DNA from: Todiramphus chloris collaris
Lineage: Eukaryota; Chordata; Aves; Coraciiformes; Alcedinidae
Direction: 5' to 3'
Assembly: GCA_025345505.1 (NCBI GenBank)
Contig: JANVCC010000012.1
Span: 13,491,970-13,555,969, forward strand
DNA: 64,000 bases
Positions 34,991 through 47,995 of this stretch are shown one piece after another (the first letter of the stretch is position 1; each line of letters begins with the position of its first letter). The notes beneath the pieces were generated by a model. It was not told the DNA's origin. It saw only the letters and a list, made by a program, of their open reading frames with translations, and made no database searches. Position numbers and translations under genes: made by a program.

Positions 34991-37900
34991 CAGGAACTCA
35001 GCCAGGGAAGTCGTAACAAGACAATAGACATATAATCTGATAACCTTGTTAGCTTGGTTGAATCAGAGCTCCTAACAAGTAGAACAGTTTAGTAAAGTGG
35101 AATAAAAATTTTACAATATTTGTTGTCAATGGCTTTTCAGCTCTGTCTTTGAAAACGCAGCATTTCTTGTGCTTTTATTTAAGATTAAAGCTAAGCTCAA
35201 GGACACTAAACAAAACAACATGAACAAGGTCAGACATGACTTAAAAAAAACCCAACATAACAAATGCTAACTAGAGCAGACATACTTCTTCATTGTGTTC
35301 AAATAGAAACAAGTAAAACTATATAAAAAGATACGAATGTACCATTCCAAAAGTCTCTGTGCAGTAACAACCTACAATGCACTGCTTTGTATTTTATTAG
35401 GACTAGGGTGTGTCAGTCCTAGAATTTCTAAATGGAAGTCAACATGAATTAGCACTGTCACATTAGCAACTGAAGAGCAAATCATTGATCCCAGCAATAT
35501 CAAAGCAGCCGTTACTTCACCCACTGTTCCTCTGGGAAGACATTCAGAAATTCCCAAACTATCTCCCTTCCTACAGCAGTTTCCCTTATCTGACTGGTGT
35601 CCTGTAGTGGGAAAGAAGATAGAAGGCAGCACTTCCCACACCACTACCACTCCTGGGACATAATTGCTACTTGAGAGTGTGTGCAGCACACACACACCTG
35701 TGTGTACTGGTTAGTTAACAACCAGCAAATTATAAATCATATTTTCATCACCTGTGACTATTAGTTTTGTCCCTATTAACTAATCATAATGATTGTATCT
35801 TTCATTTTAAAGCATTCTGGGTTAAAGTTCATTGAATACATTTATAAATACTTGCAGAAAAAGTTGTATGCACTACTAAATAATGTCTATAATAACTAGA
35901 AAGGGAGAGTGTATTATCTGTGGTCTTGACTTTGTTTCCCTGGAGTAATCATATATCACATGGGATAGGAATGTAATTTTGATTGTACCATTTCCCAGAT
36001 GCTGCAGAAAAGTCATAATGTGAGATGCTGTTTAAGCACAGTGGGTTTTTTTTAATTAAGGGAATGAAAATCAATGAAGGTGGTAGCATTTGTTTTATTT
36101 TTAAGCAAGATGAGCAGAAAAAAAAATTACCGTTATGTACACTGTTGGAGGAAACTCTGCAACACAGATTTGTCTCTCTTGCAGTATTTCTGAAAGTGGC
36201 AGTAGTAACTGAAAAGTGAACTGTTTCCTTGGGGAACCTGTTGAGCACTGAACACTCCTAAAAATCAGGTATCTTATCTATGTGACAGAAAATAGATTTA
36301 GAGATCAACTTCAGGCAACAAGTCTTGAAAGTATAGTGAAGAATCAATCTTGAGGGAACTTACTGCTCCATCTATACATTGACAACGGTGTAATCTTTGG
36401 TGTAGGTATTCGTTTCCTAGAATAAATTGCCCTGTTTGTCCTAGGAAATGTGTCTTAGGAGCTGCTTTTTCTGGCAGAAAACAGTTGAAGGTATACTGGT
36501 AGGTCTGTGGATTGTTTCTGTTAGCATAGTAAAAGCTATAAAGTTTGAGGAAAAAAAGTTGTGTTTTTAAAATGTAGTTTTGTCAGTATAAGTGTAACTC
36601 ACTAGGAAGTCCTACTGACAGGACCACATTGGAGATTGCATTTTTTACTGCTTCAAACTGCACTACTTGAGCTAGCAAGCATGTGTCTGCATGTGGGCAG
36701 CAGGACAGGGTCCTCCTGGTATCAAATGGGAAGAGAATGAGGAGCTCCAGATCTCTGTTTCACTGGGCCAGCAGAGGCAGGGTAAATATCCCATAAAGAG
36801 CTGTAAGGGATGGAGAATTCAGCTTAAAATTCTCTGATCCTTTGAAAAAAGAGAAGCTATGTTTCCTGAGAGGCTGTTTCAGACTCAGCCTGGGACTATG
36901 GTTAAGAGAAGCTGAATGGTCACCCCCTTTCTCTGGTGTTGCTTGTAGGTGGGTGCCCAGGGATGTGATGAAATGGGTACTCACAATTGGACTGGACAAG
37001 GCTTGAGCAACGTTATCTAACATCAAAATTAGTCTGCTTTAAGCAAGAGTCTGGACCAGGTGTCCTCCAGACGTCCCTTACATTTTATATGTTATGTTTG
37101 TGTAGTGAGCCAGTTCTAGAGAATGAAAGGAGGGAGACAGCTATTTCCCTCTTCCACTCTCATCCATCAAAAGCACGCTACACTGATATGCAAGCAAATA
37201 CTTAAGCTCAAGAGATTATTCTGACCTATATGAAACCAGTTACATAGTAAGCATTTTTTTTTCACATATTTCTTCCTCAGTCTCATAAATGAGGCCTGAA
37301 TGCTCTTCATATGTTTAAAATCTCATTTTTAACAGGAATCTTTTACTCTTTTAATCTATATCCAGTGGAATACTCAGAATTTTTTACGCTGAGTACATTA
37401 CTGAAGTAATTTTTCAAATCACAGCAATGACGGCTACCAAGAAAAAGGCCCTTGGTCACAGTTTCTTGATTATTTTTCTTTTCAACAATCACAAACAACA
37501 GCCTTTTTAAATAAATACATTTGCTACAAATTTGATACTACTGCACTGGCACCACTGTCTGAATCTCCATGTGCCTCTGAGTGATAATCCTCTGCCAAAG
37601 ATCAAGAACCCCTGCTATGGTCCTGATCCACCAAACAATGTAAGTACAGGTTTAAAGTGAGCATTTGCTTACCTGATTTGCTGGTGTCTGAAACAGAAAG
37701 GATACCATTTCAGTTCTAGTGAGCAAACTTTTGAATAATCTCTCTAAAGCTATGCAACTGCTTGCTTAATTTCTGCTGCTGGAAGTTGTGCTCTAGGTAT
37801 TCTACAGCTATGCTCCAAAACCTCATAGAATATGGAAGGTTTTAGTTCTACTAATGATGATGATATTAAAGAGTAATGTTTGGATAGCTTTTAATACCCC

Positions 37901-38183
37901 AAAACTTCTACTGAGAAAAAATATTTTTTCACTGTAGTGTACTAAATAGCATCAAAAAGTTTCACCTTCTTGAAGAAAAAATACACAAAGCAAACCCCAG
38001 AAAATTAAAAGAAAATAAGTTGGGTTTTTTTTTCAGTAACTCTTTAATAGAGCTACAATGGTTTATGTCATTGTAGTAGGTATTTCTAAGATCACAGAGA
38101 ACATTACTTATTATCCACTTTAATATTTGCCATCAGCCCTTGTTTAATACTAGCAGAGAAAATAGGACTCTTAATTTCTACAC
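34991..38183. other. Unique AT-rich sequence, no gene seen
   Basis: No gene recognised. The minus frame at 35372-35695 (107 codons) contains a hydrophobic stretch (VTAALILLGSMICSSVANVTVLI) that could pass as a membrane segment, but it has no start or splice context and no family match. A 12-bp ACACAC tract lies at 35685-35697. Confidence 0.5.
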
Positions 38184-38207
38184 TTTTTTTTTTTTTTTTT
38201 TTTTTTT
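38184..38207 (+). repeat. Poly(T) tract, 24 residues
   Basis: Uninterrupted T-run. The flanking sequence shows no retroposon body. Confidence 0.95.
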
Positions 38208-39336
38208 GTAGTTAGGGAAGGCATTGGTGGAACAGTACATCTGCATGATTTTCATAAGTTCTGTCCTATTATATTCTGCAATACTTGTAAGTTCTGTGTG
38301 ATTTGAGGAGATTGTTGTTTTTTTACCAAGGTGAAACTTTGAATAAAATGACATTTACTATATCCTTGTTAAATGGAATGTGTTTGATTTGTTAATTAAC
38401 ATCTTAATGAATTTCAGATGAAAGAGCAAAAGTTATTTTCAGCCTTGAATAGAATTATTAAGGCTGTAAAAGTAGCTTTCAGAAAGCATTTTAGAGTTAC
38501 TTTACATACTTGTATTTAATCACCAGAAGTCTACTGCAGGTTGTGCTCTCTCCCCTGTACTTCAGAAAAGTGCTGAGTGCTCACATGTCTTGTGGATCTA
38601 AAGAGGAGCTGGACATACTTTGCACAATCTCTTCTTTGATAACTCAAGACATGCAGGCTGATCTTGTTACCACCTTCTCAGGAAGCATGTAAATAAAATT
38701 TTTGCGTACAGTAGCCATTTAGCCCATTAGCTATATTAAGAGGAAACTGATATTTTGTATATTCTCTTCTATGTTTCTTTCCATCATTTTGGCCCAAGAT
38801 AAAAACCAGCCAGCCCAGAATTATCTCAGATTTCACAGAAGAGTCTTCCAAGATTGACAAGCAGGTAGATGGTACTCTTGTTACTACCAGTCAGAAAGGA
38901 GCATCAGCTTTTGACACTGTTCCTTTTCCTACTCTGAGCAATGTTACAGGTGCTTCTGTTTAAGACAACTGAAGCAACCCAAAGCACCACAAGAGAGATA
39001 GGTTGAGAGAGTCACTTCAAAAGTTTGCTCCAGATCCAAATTAAAATACTAATTTAAATGCATCCAGTAGACCACATGAAAGGTGACATCCTTTTAGTCT
39101 TTCACAGAAATAAGAGTTCTTAAATTAAAATTTAGACAACAGCACTAGAGGACATGCATTTTCTGTACTGTGAACTTGTTACTTTCCCACGTCTGAAAGT
39201 ATTTGTCTTCTCACTTGCTTATCCTGTGTGGACAATCCATCAAAGAAGCAGGAGAAGGGTAAAAACAAGTAGAATAAAGCAAAGAAAGCTATTTGCAAAT
39301 CTTTTGATTAATTGAAGGGCTTCAAAGAAGTAACTT

Positions 39337-39370
39337 TAACAAAGTTACTCAGTTAACAAAGTAACTCAGT
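39337..39370 (+). repeat. Tandem duplication of a 17-bp unit
   Basis: TAACAAAGTTACTCAGT is followed directly by TAACAAAGTAACTCAGT, one mismatch. Confidence 0.9.
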
Positions 39371-41840
39371 TTGGCTATATGTTATCATGATGCAGCCCAT
39401 GCTAAAAGGGAAGGAACAGTTTCTGCCAAATGCTGGGTTTTCACTATAATGGCCGGAGACTGTGGTTCAAGCCAAAATACAACTTGTCTGAGTTAGCAGG
39501 AAATCAGTTCTTTCTCTCCTTCACAATCTGGTTCAGGATGCCCTAATTTGGACTTGCAGGAGACAGCACTGAAACAAAATGCATCTGAGGGAGTAGCATC
39601 TGCCTGGTAACCCAAGGACCAATGATGTGATCCATGCCTACCACACCGTAGCTCACTTCTACAGAGGTTTGGCCAAGCTCCCATTCCTGGCTATTGTGGT
39701 GAGAAAAAGAAGCCATAACAAGTACTACCTACTCATGAATCAAAGGCTAAAGAATTTAATGATGCTTTCCCTTGTCTGCAGTTGCAGAGATAAGTCTGTT
39801 CTTGATAATACCCCATTCAGTCTCTCATTGTCTCTCACTAGGATACAAGCGAAGCTTATTAACTCAGTGAGGTCTTCCCTTCCATAAACTCTCTTGGAGA
39901 AACTTTTCCAATTAATTTCCCTATATCTTTACGAGCAGGGTCTGAAATCTGAGTGGAATTACACTTGCCATGAACACTGAACAAAGCATTATCTTCTCTG
40001 AAAGAATATGGGGAAGTGTGGAGAATTTGATTCTACTATTATCTTCCAAAAAGGTGAAAGTTGGACTGCACTGGCCACCTGCTAGGACTGCATTTATCAT
40101 GGAGTATTCCTCCCAAATTATCAACCTTGATGCACCCTTTCCAGCATACAATATATAAAACAAATACTGTAGACATTTTTATTCTCCTTCAGGAATGCCC
40201 AAAACTATTTAAAAAGGGGCAAGGCATGTTCCGTTAACTTTGAACTTGTTACTGAATTTGTATTGTTCCTTCATTAATGATCCAAGGATCTGAATGGGTC
40301 TTTGACCAATAGTATCTTCTGCTGCTTTTTTGAATATGATATAGTTTCCTCATGTAGGGAAAGGAGTTTAAGGCCGGTTGAAAGACGGTTTCTAATCCCT
40401 TTATCTTTGCATTTGTAAAATATTATGCATAAAGATAATCAGTATGAAGTGTAAGAAATTCTTATCTAAGAAAAAGAAGCAGTGCCCCTGGAAAGAACCA
40501 TTTGGATTGTGTTGCTCATTTTCCCCTATCCAGTGCTGCTTGGTATTTACTTAACCATAAATTTTACTGTAGAGTTGCATTTTGTCAGATATTAGTAAAA
40601 ACTGTGGTACATTAGATGTTCATTTGATGAAAATACACAACTTACCCTTTCTAAACAGAAAATTGTGTTTTGAGAGTCTATGATAAATCTGAGATATTTA
40701 TGTCATAATTAAAACCAAGATTTAGAAAATTTTTCTTTTGTAAAAATCTAAAAGTAGCAAGAATCCGTAAATGGCTTCCTAAAAGTGGATTGAAGGTTTT
40801 AACTAGAGGTGCCTTCAGGAAGAGATCTTGGCCTATATTGAAAGGAATTCATTCTTTTGTGGTAGAAACATAGATGCTACCATGTTTGGAATATTGAGTC
40901 TTTCACTTAAATGAATAAAGTGACTAATATTGTTGTTATTGTTATACCACCTTAAAATAATTACAATTATATGGTCATTATGATCATTCCAATTGCAGCT
41001 ATAATAGCAATAAAAGCAATGTTCATATCTTGGAGAAGTTAAAATAACATTGTCTAAGATCTCAGAAACAATTAAAGACAACTGTTTCTTCTAACTATTT
41101 TTATTCACCTACTGTATCCAGCTGCATTGGAGGCACAGCTCCTTAATCTCTGTAGGTGAAGCAGCAGTTTTTCTTGGAGAAGCCTAAGGAGAACATGCCA
41201 CATGAGGTGCATAAAGTCAGTTGCTATGAAAAACTATTTTGGTGACAAGAAGAGAGTCAGGTGATGGGGGGGAGCAGAGGAACTTGGAGTTATCCATAGC
41301 AGAGCTATGCAAGAAGTGGAACGAGCAGTGATGGACAGGGCTTGCCAGGGACAGTGAGCAGCAGACACTGCCATGAAGGAGCTGGTGGGAGCTGAAAGCT
41401 TACTGATAGCACTGGGATGGTCACAAGTGAATGTAGCAGCAAGATACATGTGAAAACAAGATCTCCAAGAAAAAGCTGTGAATGAGTTGGCTCTGCATTC
41501 TGACCAGAAGGACAACAGGTGATGAAAATCACGTCTCCTCACACACCAGGAAACGGGAAGAATCATAAACAGTGAGGTCTATATTTCCTGATGAGGTAGA
41601 GTCTGAGTAGTGATCATAGGAGTTTTATACCCTTTTGAAAACAGATAGGTTCGTTCCAAAGGATGAAAACAACTGAAAGATAAATAGAAAAATAAATTGC
41701 ATTTAAAGATTATAAAGGGTAAATTCACATAATCTTTTTATTAATGTTATGTTTGAATGGTGAGGATTAGCAGCCCCATATCATACTCCTCAATAGCTTC
41801 TCTTTTGAAATAGCATAGGACATTTTCATTGCCACAGAAC

Positions 41841-41874
41841 ATGGTTTTGTAAAGCCATATGTTTTGTAAAGCCA
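41841..41874 (+). repeat. Tandem duplication of a unit of about 17 bp
   Basis: Two adjacent copies of ATG(G)TTTTGTAAAGCCA. Confidence 0.85.
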
Positions 41875-43592
41875 ACTATTGGTACATCTGAAATGCCAAT
41901 TGCACGTTAGAACTCCTTTACCTCTCCACAGCTACTGTTATTTCACTAGATTCCATATAAAATACATAGAAGGATAGAAAGTAGTGAATGTGTCTCTGAA
42001 TCTAGAGAGATTAAAGTCATTCCTGAAACACACCCAAATCTATAGTTTTATAGCTCAATTGACTTTGGGAAAAAAAAAAATATAAGGAGTTGAAACCCAC
42101 TAAACCATTCTGGTTTTATATATTAAAAACACCCTGTTTTACCCTTGTTTATACAGACATTATTGTTATTATCTAGCAAGTATGTCAAGTGCATGTATGC
42201 AGCATTTATATTAAAAGAGAAAATACATATTAAGCATTGTTATCAAAGTGGAACTCATTAAAAAGCAGGCAAGTGTACTTGCTTTTCATACACAAGTCAC
42301 TGAAGTTTATGTGGTGATGCAATGTTGCTATGATCAACGGCATGTATTAAGCAATAAGATGTGACAGTGAGTATGGTGCTGAAGGTTAAAATATTACTAA
42401 AGTGCAATATGAATCACAAGGCTGAAGGAATAGAGATTTCAGTCTGAGGAACAAGGCAGTCATCTCCTGAAAATGGACTGCCCAAAGTGACTTATGATTA
42501 TTATCTAAATATAGAACAAATGTAATGGCACAGTTAACTATGGATTCTCAGATCTCAAGTCACTTTATTACATGGCTGGAAGTGATCACCAACATGGGAG
42601 GCAGCTGCCTGAGGTCTTTGAAGCTCTGTAATGCTGGCTCTGTCTCAAGTCATTATTCTACACAACAGCTTTGGAAACTGAGTGGGCAGTGTTTCATGGC
42701 TGGGGATGTCCAGAGGCATGCCTTGCACTGTAATAAAGCTTGATGAAGATACGACCAATAAAGCTCACAAGCACTGTAAGAGCTCCACAGTATGACTCAC
42801 ATGATGGAGTCCCAGAAGCTGCCTGGAAAGGACCAGCAGAGATGTCAGCATGAGCCAGGCAGAGAGAAGGAGGGACAGGGACTCTGTTCTCTGCAACGAG
42901 CCAGCTCAGTAGCTTTCAGCCAGCCTCCAAACAGTTTCTAACTCATCTGTCATTACAGTTTCAACACAGTTGTGCTATCAGTAAAGAGGTGTGGCAAAGT
43001 CCACAGATAGGTATTGACTGGGAATGGTAGATTCCAGTTGTTAATTTCTTTAAAATTTCTAAATGCCTGAAGCCTAACTCACTGAACAGCTTAACTCAGT
43101 TGATAAGCAGAAGCCTCACATTCTGCTCCATATTTTCAGGTATTATATAAATGATATTATCTTGGAAGCAAAGTTAATATTAATTAATGTTTAAACAGTA
43201 GTTTGAATATATTAATTTCAAGATAATTCATCAGTATTATGAAAAACTCAATTTCTGGCTTAAGATCTGGAACAAAGACAAATACAGTCTTATTTTATTT
43301 CAGTGTAATGTAGACCCTCTTTTAAAAAATAAAAAACAATCTGCTAGCAAATTAAAATCTATAAGATGCCAGTAAAATGAAACTGTCAGCTGTAACTTAG
43401 AAAATCGGAGGGTTTTGGGTTTTTTTCCATTTGAATCAAACCTTTTGAGAATGTTTTTCTAACCTCTAAATTGATACAGGAATCTAAATAAGACAGTATC
43501 TCCTATGTATTTAAATATTCTGAAGTCCATTTCCTTTTCTGTTTCTCAGTGATCAGTATACATTTTGGAGTGTATGAATAGTTGATCTCTCC

Positions 43593-43628
43593 TTATTTAT
43601 AGAGTTATCTTTATTTATAGAGTTGTCA
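43593..43628 (+). repeat. Tandem duplication of an 18-bp unit
   Basis: TTATTTATAGAGTTATCT is followed by TTATTTATAGAGTTGTCA. The repeated TTATTTAT is also AU-rich-element-like if transcribed. Confidence 0.88.
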
Positions 43629-46600
43629 GTGCTTTGTGTTTGCCTACAAGAGCTGTAGGTTATTTCAAAGCTGAAAGAGACTCCCTGAGATACACCACTT
43701 CAAGAGATAAGAAGTTGACACCTTCCCTATTCATGAATAGTTCTTCAAAAACAATATAAGCAGCTTCCAAGTGACAATTTCTACTTTTGATTAAGCAGCT
43801 TAAAGAAGCACTCTAAAACTAAAATATAAAACAAAGGTTTTGCCAAGTGCATAAGCCTAAGAAGGACAGTTCATAAAAACCCAAACACAGTAATGCTCTC
43901 TATCTGATTTCATTGTTTTAAATGGTGAAATACATCATGTGCTAACAAATTTATGGTGCTTCAGCACAGGCAGAAGTAATGACATATCCTAACCAGCATG
44001 ATAATAACCACTGGAGAGGAGACTGCTCCCCAGGACTTGTTCCAGAAACCTAATGTTGGAAAACTGGTCAGAAGATTTTTTAAACAACAATGAATTTCCA
44101 AAGAGATATTTGTTCTTGAATAGCAAAATCTCTGCTGTAACAGAGAAAAACACAGTTTTTCCCCAAACTGTGTATTGTGAATCTCACACAATAATGTAGA
44201 AATTTAATTTATAAAAAAAGTTGATCTTTGTTCTTCTCTTTCTATGATCAGTTGATGTTCCCTTTAACAGCACTACCATAGCTGAAGTCTGCAATGCACC
44301 ATTTCTTAGTCTGCTTTGATAAAAAGACCTCAGGCTCCTCTTACTCATCTCTCAGGTTAGGAGCTTATTTTGCCTTCAAAAACATGCTATAGGGCACTTA
44401 CAGTTTTGTCAACAAAATGTTCTTAAGTAAAAGTTAGTTTAAAGTGCTTAAAAACAAAAATAGAAGAGAGAATCAGTAAACATAACTATTTGTAGAAATA
44501 TTTCCTACCTCTGCCTGTGTTCATCCTTGCAGTTGGGTGCATTGGATAAAATTACATTAAATACAATTTATGGTTCAGATTCAATAGCGTGCTCCCAGGC
44601 CTGTGTGCAGATTTCCAGGATTTTTTCTGCCTTTCTTAAAGTCTCTTTATTCTCTTATCTGTCTTGTTTCTCTTCTCATTGTTATTGTTGCTATCAGACA
44701 TTTTGTCCCTAAAGCTCTCCTTATTATCTGCACTTTTTCTCACAGAAAAAGTTCAATTTATAAAAAAGGAAGAAAGAATGAAAAAAATGGCTGTGTTTAG
44801 TAACACAGCAGGCAAGCCTCCTATCCAAGTATGCAGAACCATATTCCTAGTTAAGCCCTAGTTAAGTTAAGCACTTTTCTTTCTACATTTTACTAAGTTT
44901 TACAATGAAACTTTTCTGAGCTTCAGAAATATCGAAGTGTGGGTGTCAATGTATCCTGTGTATGTGTGTATGCAGGAATGGAAACAAAGATTAAAACCAG
45001 CTTACTAAAATAGGTATGACAAAGCGTCTCTGGCTATGCCTAAAGACAGTGATCCCTAAGGAAATGGGGAATTTTAAAGTTTCTATTTTCTTATTAAAAG
45101 ACAAAAAGACAATTTTGTTCTATGCTGAACTGAGTGACCAGCCATGACATGGTGATGCCTGAAAACACTAGAAGGAAGCATGAAATGCCAGACAATTCTT
45201 GCATTTGCAAGTGTTGGGCTAAATTACAGAGCTTAGACTGTTGTCAAGCTAGCACTGAATTAGACAAGTAGAAAGAGTTTTCAAAGAGACTACACCACTG
45301 ATTTGAGGTCCATAAATATGTCTATTAAAGAAAAGAGAATTATGTGATACTTTATGTGTGATGAAGAAACATCTGGAAGCCTGTGTGCTGCTTCTACATA
45401 ATTCACAGATGGGAACAAGTTCAGAAATTTTTTAACCATCTGCGCACATGACTTTTCTTAAAGGTTGTTAATGCTCACTGAAAAATGGTTTAAGTCCACA
45501 AAACAAGGAAGTCATGGATTACCAGATTCTACACTGCTTACCCATATAAAAGGGATAGTCCTTTCTGTGTCAAAAATGTCTTGTGGCATGACAGAAAGAT
45601 TCAATTGTCATAGTCATCCATTCCATCCACTTTTTCAATATGTTAGCTGTCTTCTACTTTGTCAAATTAGGATCAGTAGTTATTGTTACAATGAGTCTCC
45701 CACCACTTCTGGAATGTGGATAATTTTCATGTGCCTCCAAAAATCAGATGCTCCCATGATGATTCTTTAAATGACCCCAATCATTAGAAGGGTCTTCTAG
45801 ATCTTCCTGTCTTTACAAACCACCACTTTATACTCTTATGAAGAGTAGACTTTGGATATGTACAGTCTTCCAGTAGTTTTCCTACAGATGCCATTGTAAG
45901 TATCCATTTCTGCTCTTTTAGTACGACACTCTTTTTTTTCATCCAAATAAAATACCAGCTCTTTTTACCATTACTGTAAGTTAATTCTTTTAACTATTAA
46001 TGCTTTCCAGGATAACTTCATAAACAATGTCCCATATTCTTTGTTCCTATTCTCTAGCAGTATTATGATGCTCCATCTTTGGTCATGAGCAGCTTAAGCA
46101 AGCAATCCAGGCAGCTTTGTACGAGTGATTTGCCTCTTCTGAATATTTAAGCACCACTTTAATCTTTGTTACATTGACAAACAAAATCAGCAAAGGGTTA
46201 TATTTTCTTCCTGATAGAAGCACAGAATAATGCAGGGGCAAGCAATCATCTTTGTGGGAAGACTTGAGACAGACTTCTATTCAGTGATCATTTCCTATGG
46301 ACAAGCGCAGCTGGAGAGACAGGTTTGGTTTTTTTTCATATCGACTTGCACCGGTGTTATGTGACATGATCTCAAACTCTGTTCCCCATTTGTAAAGATA
46401 TTGTTTTCATTGCCTTTCAGAAAACAAGTTGTCTATTAAGCCCTACCTAAGATTATCTGGCTTGATACAGAACATAAAATTGAAAAGCAATGTAAGACAA
46501 TAGCAGTATCTTTAAGGTCACATCACTGTGTATCATCTGCTTATATTGCAGCCTCATAACCTCCCTGTCCAAATATTATGAAATAAAATCCTTCTTATTG

Positions 46601-47889
46601 TTCTTTTATGAACTCGGGAATCTTTAATTCAGCAGGCTCATTTTAAGGCCATAACCCTTTGTTATGTTACTTCTGCAGGTATGTATGTATTATCCTGCTA
46701 CCCTGTCTAAAGGGAGGAATAATGTAGATATTGCTATAGTTATTGTAGTTACAGTGTTATCCAATCAAAATGTAAATGGAGTATCAGAATGTATGCTATA
46801 TGTGTGAAGGACAATCTGTACTGTAGGATTTTTTTAAGAACTGGTAATAGTCAGACTGTTTAAAAAAAGATTAAAATTAAATGTGTATTTTTCTCTATTG
46901 TGCTGCATCTGTTTTCTGTCAGAATGAATCCTGCTGATCTTGGTTTCAAGGTTTCCATTCTGTGTGCTTTTAAACCAAGGTCAAGCAGTAGGCAGCAGAG
47001 GGACCTTGAAGGTGTCATTGCCTAGAAATACATAAGCTTTATAGCTACACCACTAATTATTTATCATTCATAGAAAGAAATATAGATAGGCAAAACTATA
47101 TAGATACTGGTACTTCTGTAGCTGTATGCACACCAGAATGGCAAAAGACAGATGTTTAAGATTATTTGACAGTGCATGTGAGCATACATGTATGTTTATG
47201 AGTGAGTACAGATGTCTATATGGTGATATGCGTTCCTACCTCTTTTTTCTGTGTCCAGTATGAAAGTGTTTTCTGTATGTGCTCTATTGCTCATACATAC
47301 AGTCTAAAAAGCCTGAGAAATCTATGAAGAGAAAAAACATTTAACAAAGCTGTCTGTCTAATACAATTATATACTCCTATGTGTTTCTTCAAGGCTAACC
47401 TTGAAGTGATTTCTTTTCATTAAAAACAAAGTCCTTAGAATGAGGCCTTACATCTGAGAAGGCAGCCATTTTTTTGAGTGAAAAAAAACCCCACAACAAA
47501 TTTGAGTAAATTAGGTCTTTCCCTGTATTCCCTCTTGTGTTTTTCCATAATTTTGCAATTACCTCGAGGAAGGTACAATATTTTTGTACACATTACCAGT
47601 AACTTATGGCTTTCTCATGCATTATCTGGTCAATTTGAATTTAAAGCAGAGTTTATAGGAATGGCTAATGTATGTTCAAAACAGATATCCTATTTGTCTA
47701 AGGCAACTGTGACTTCTGAAAAACAGCAGACACAGACCTTTGTCAGACAGAAACCATACAGAATGACACACGGGACTCTCAGGATATATATTTTCACATA
47801 AACCTTCTGGCTCCAAATAGCTCATCCTTTGTGTCTCCCACTCAGCATAGGAGTGTTATTTCTCATCTCTGCACTTCTGAACGGGTGGT

Positions 47890-47995
47890 CTCTGCCTCCT
47901 TGGCCACCTGCGCACACTTCTGGCTCATATTCAGACAGATGTCAACCAACACCCCCAGGTCCTTTTCTTCCAAGCAGCTTTCCAGACACTCTTCT
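47890..47995 (-). mobile_element. Short CR1 LINE scrap, minus strand
   Basis: The words TTGGCCACCTGCGCACAC, CTGGCTCATATTCAG, CAACACCCCCAGGTCCTTTT and CAGCTTTCCAGACACTC appear in the order found in minus-strand CR1 copies, matching the same region of the elements at 4740-5767 and 49490-50508 (the [12 protein letters not shown] region and the sequence just before it). Only about 105 bp survives, with neither end of the element present. Confidence 0.85.

Larger units (their letters stand above)
38208..47889. other. Unique AT-rich sequence with small tandem duplications
   Basis: Nearly 10 kb with no recognisable gene, RNA or interspersed element. Three short tandem duplications (39337-39370, 41841-41874, 43593-43628) are listed separately. 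The stretch 42520-42960 is slightly GC-richer and carries two AATAAA hexamers (around 42731-42765), but no poly(A) or homologous frame. The minus frame at 41234-41566 (110 codons) has no recognised domain. Confidence 0.5.

Noticed and set aside
35006..35020. GGAAGTCGTAACAAG, like the conserved 3' end of small-subunit rRNA
   Set aside because: The match stops after about 14 bases, and the flanks do not continue as 18S, 12S or 16S rRNA, so it is coincidence and neither an rRNA gene nor a mitochondrial insertion.
35372..35695. 107-codon minus frame with a membrane-like segment
   Set aside because: No family match, no plausible splice or start context, and the length is within chance expectation for 64 kb in six frames.
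42731..42765. Two AATAAA hexamers as the end of a gene
   Set aside because: AATAAA is frequent by chance in AT-rich DNA, and there is no poly(A), no coding frame and no retroposon structure beside it.
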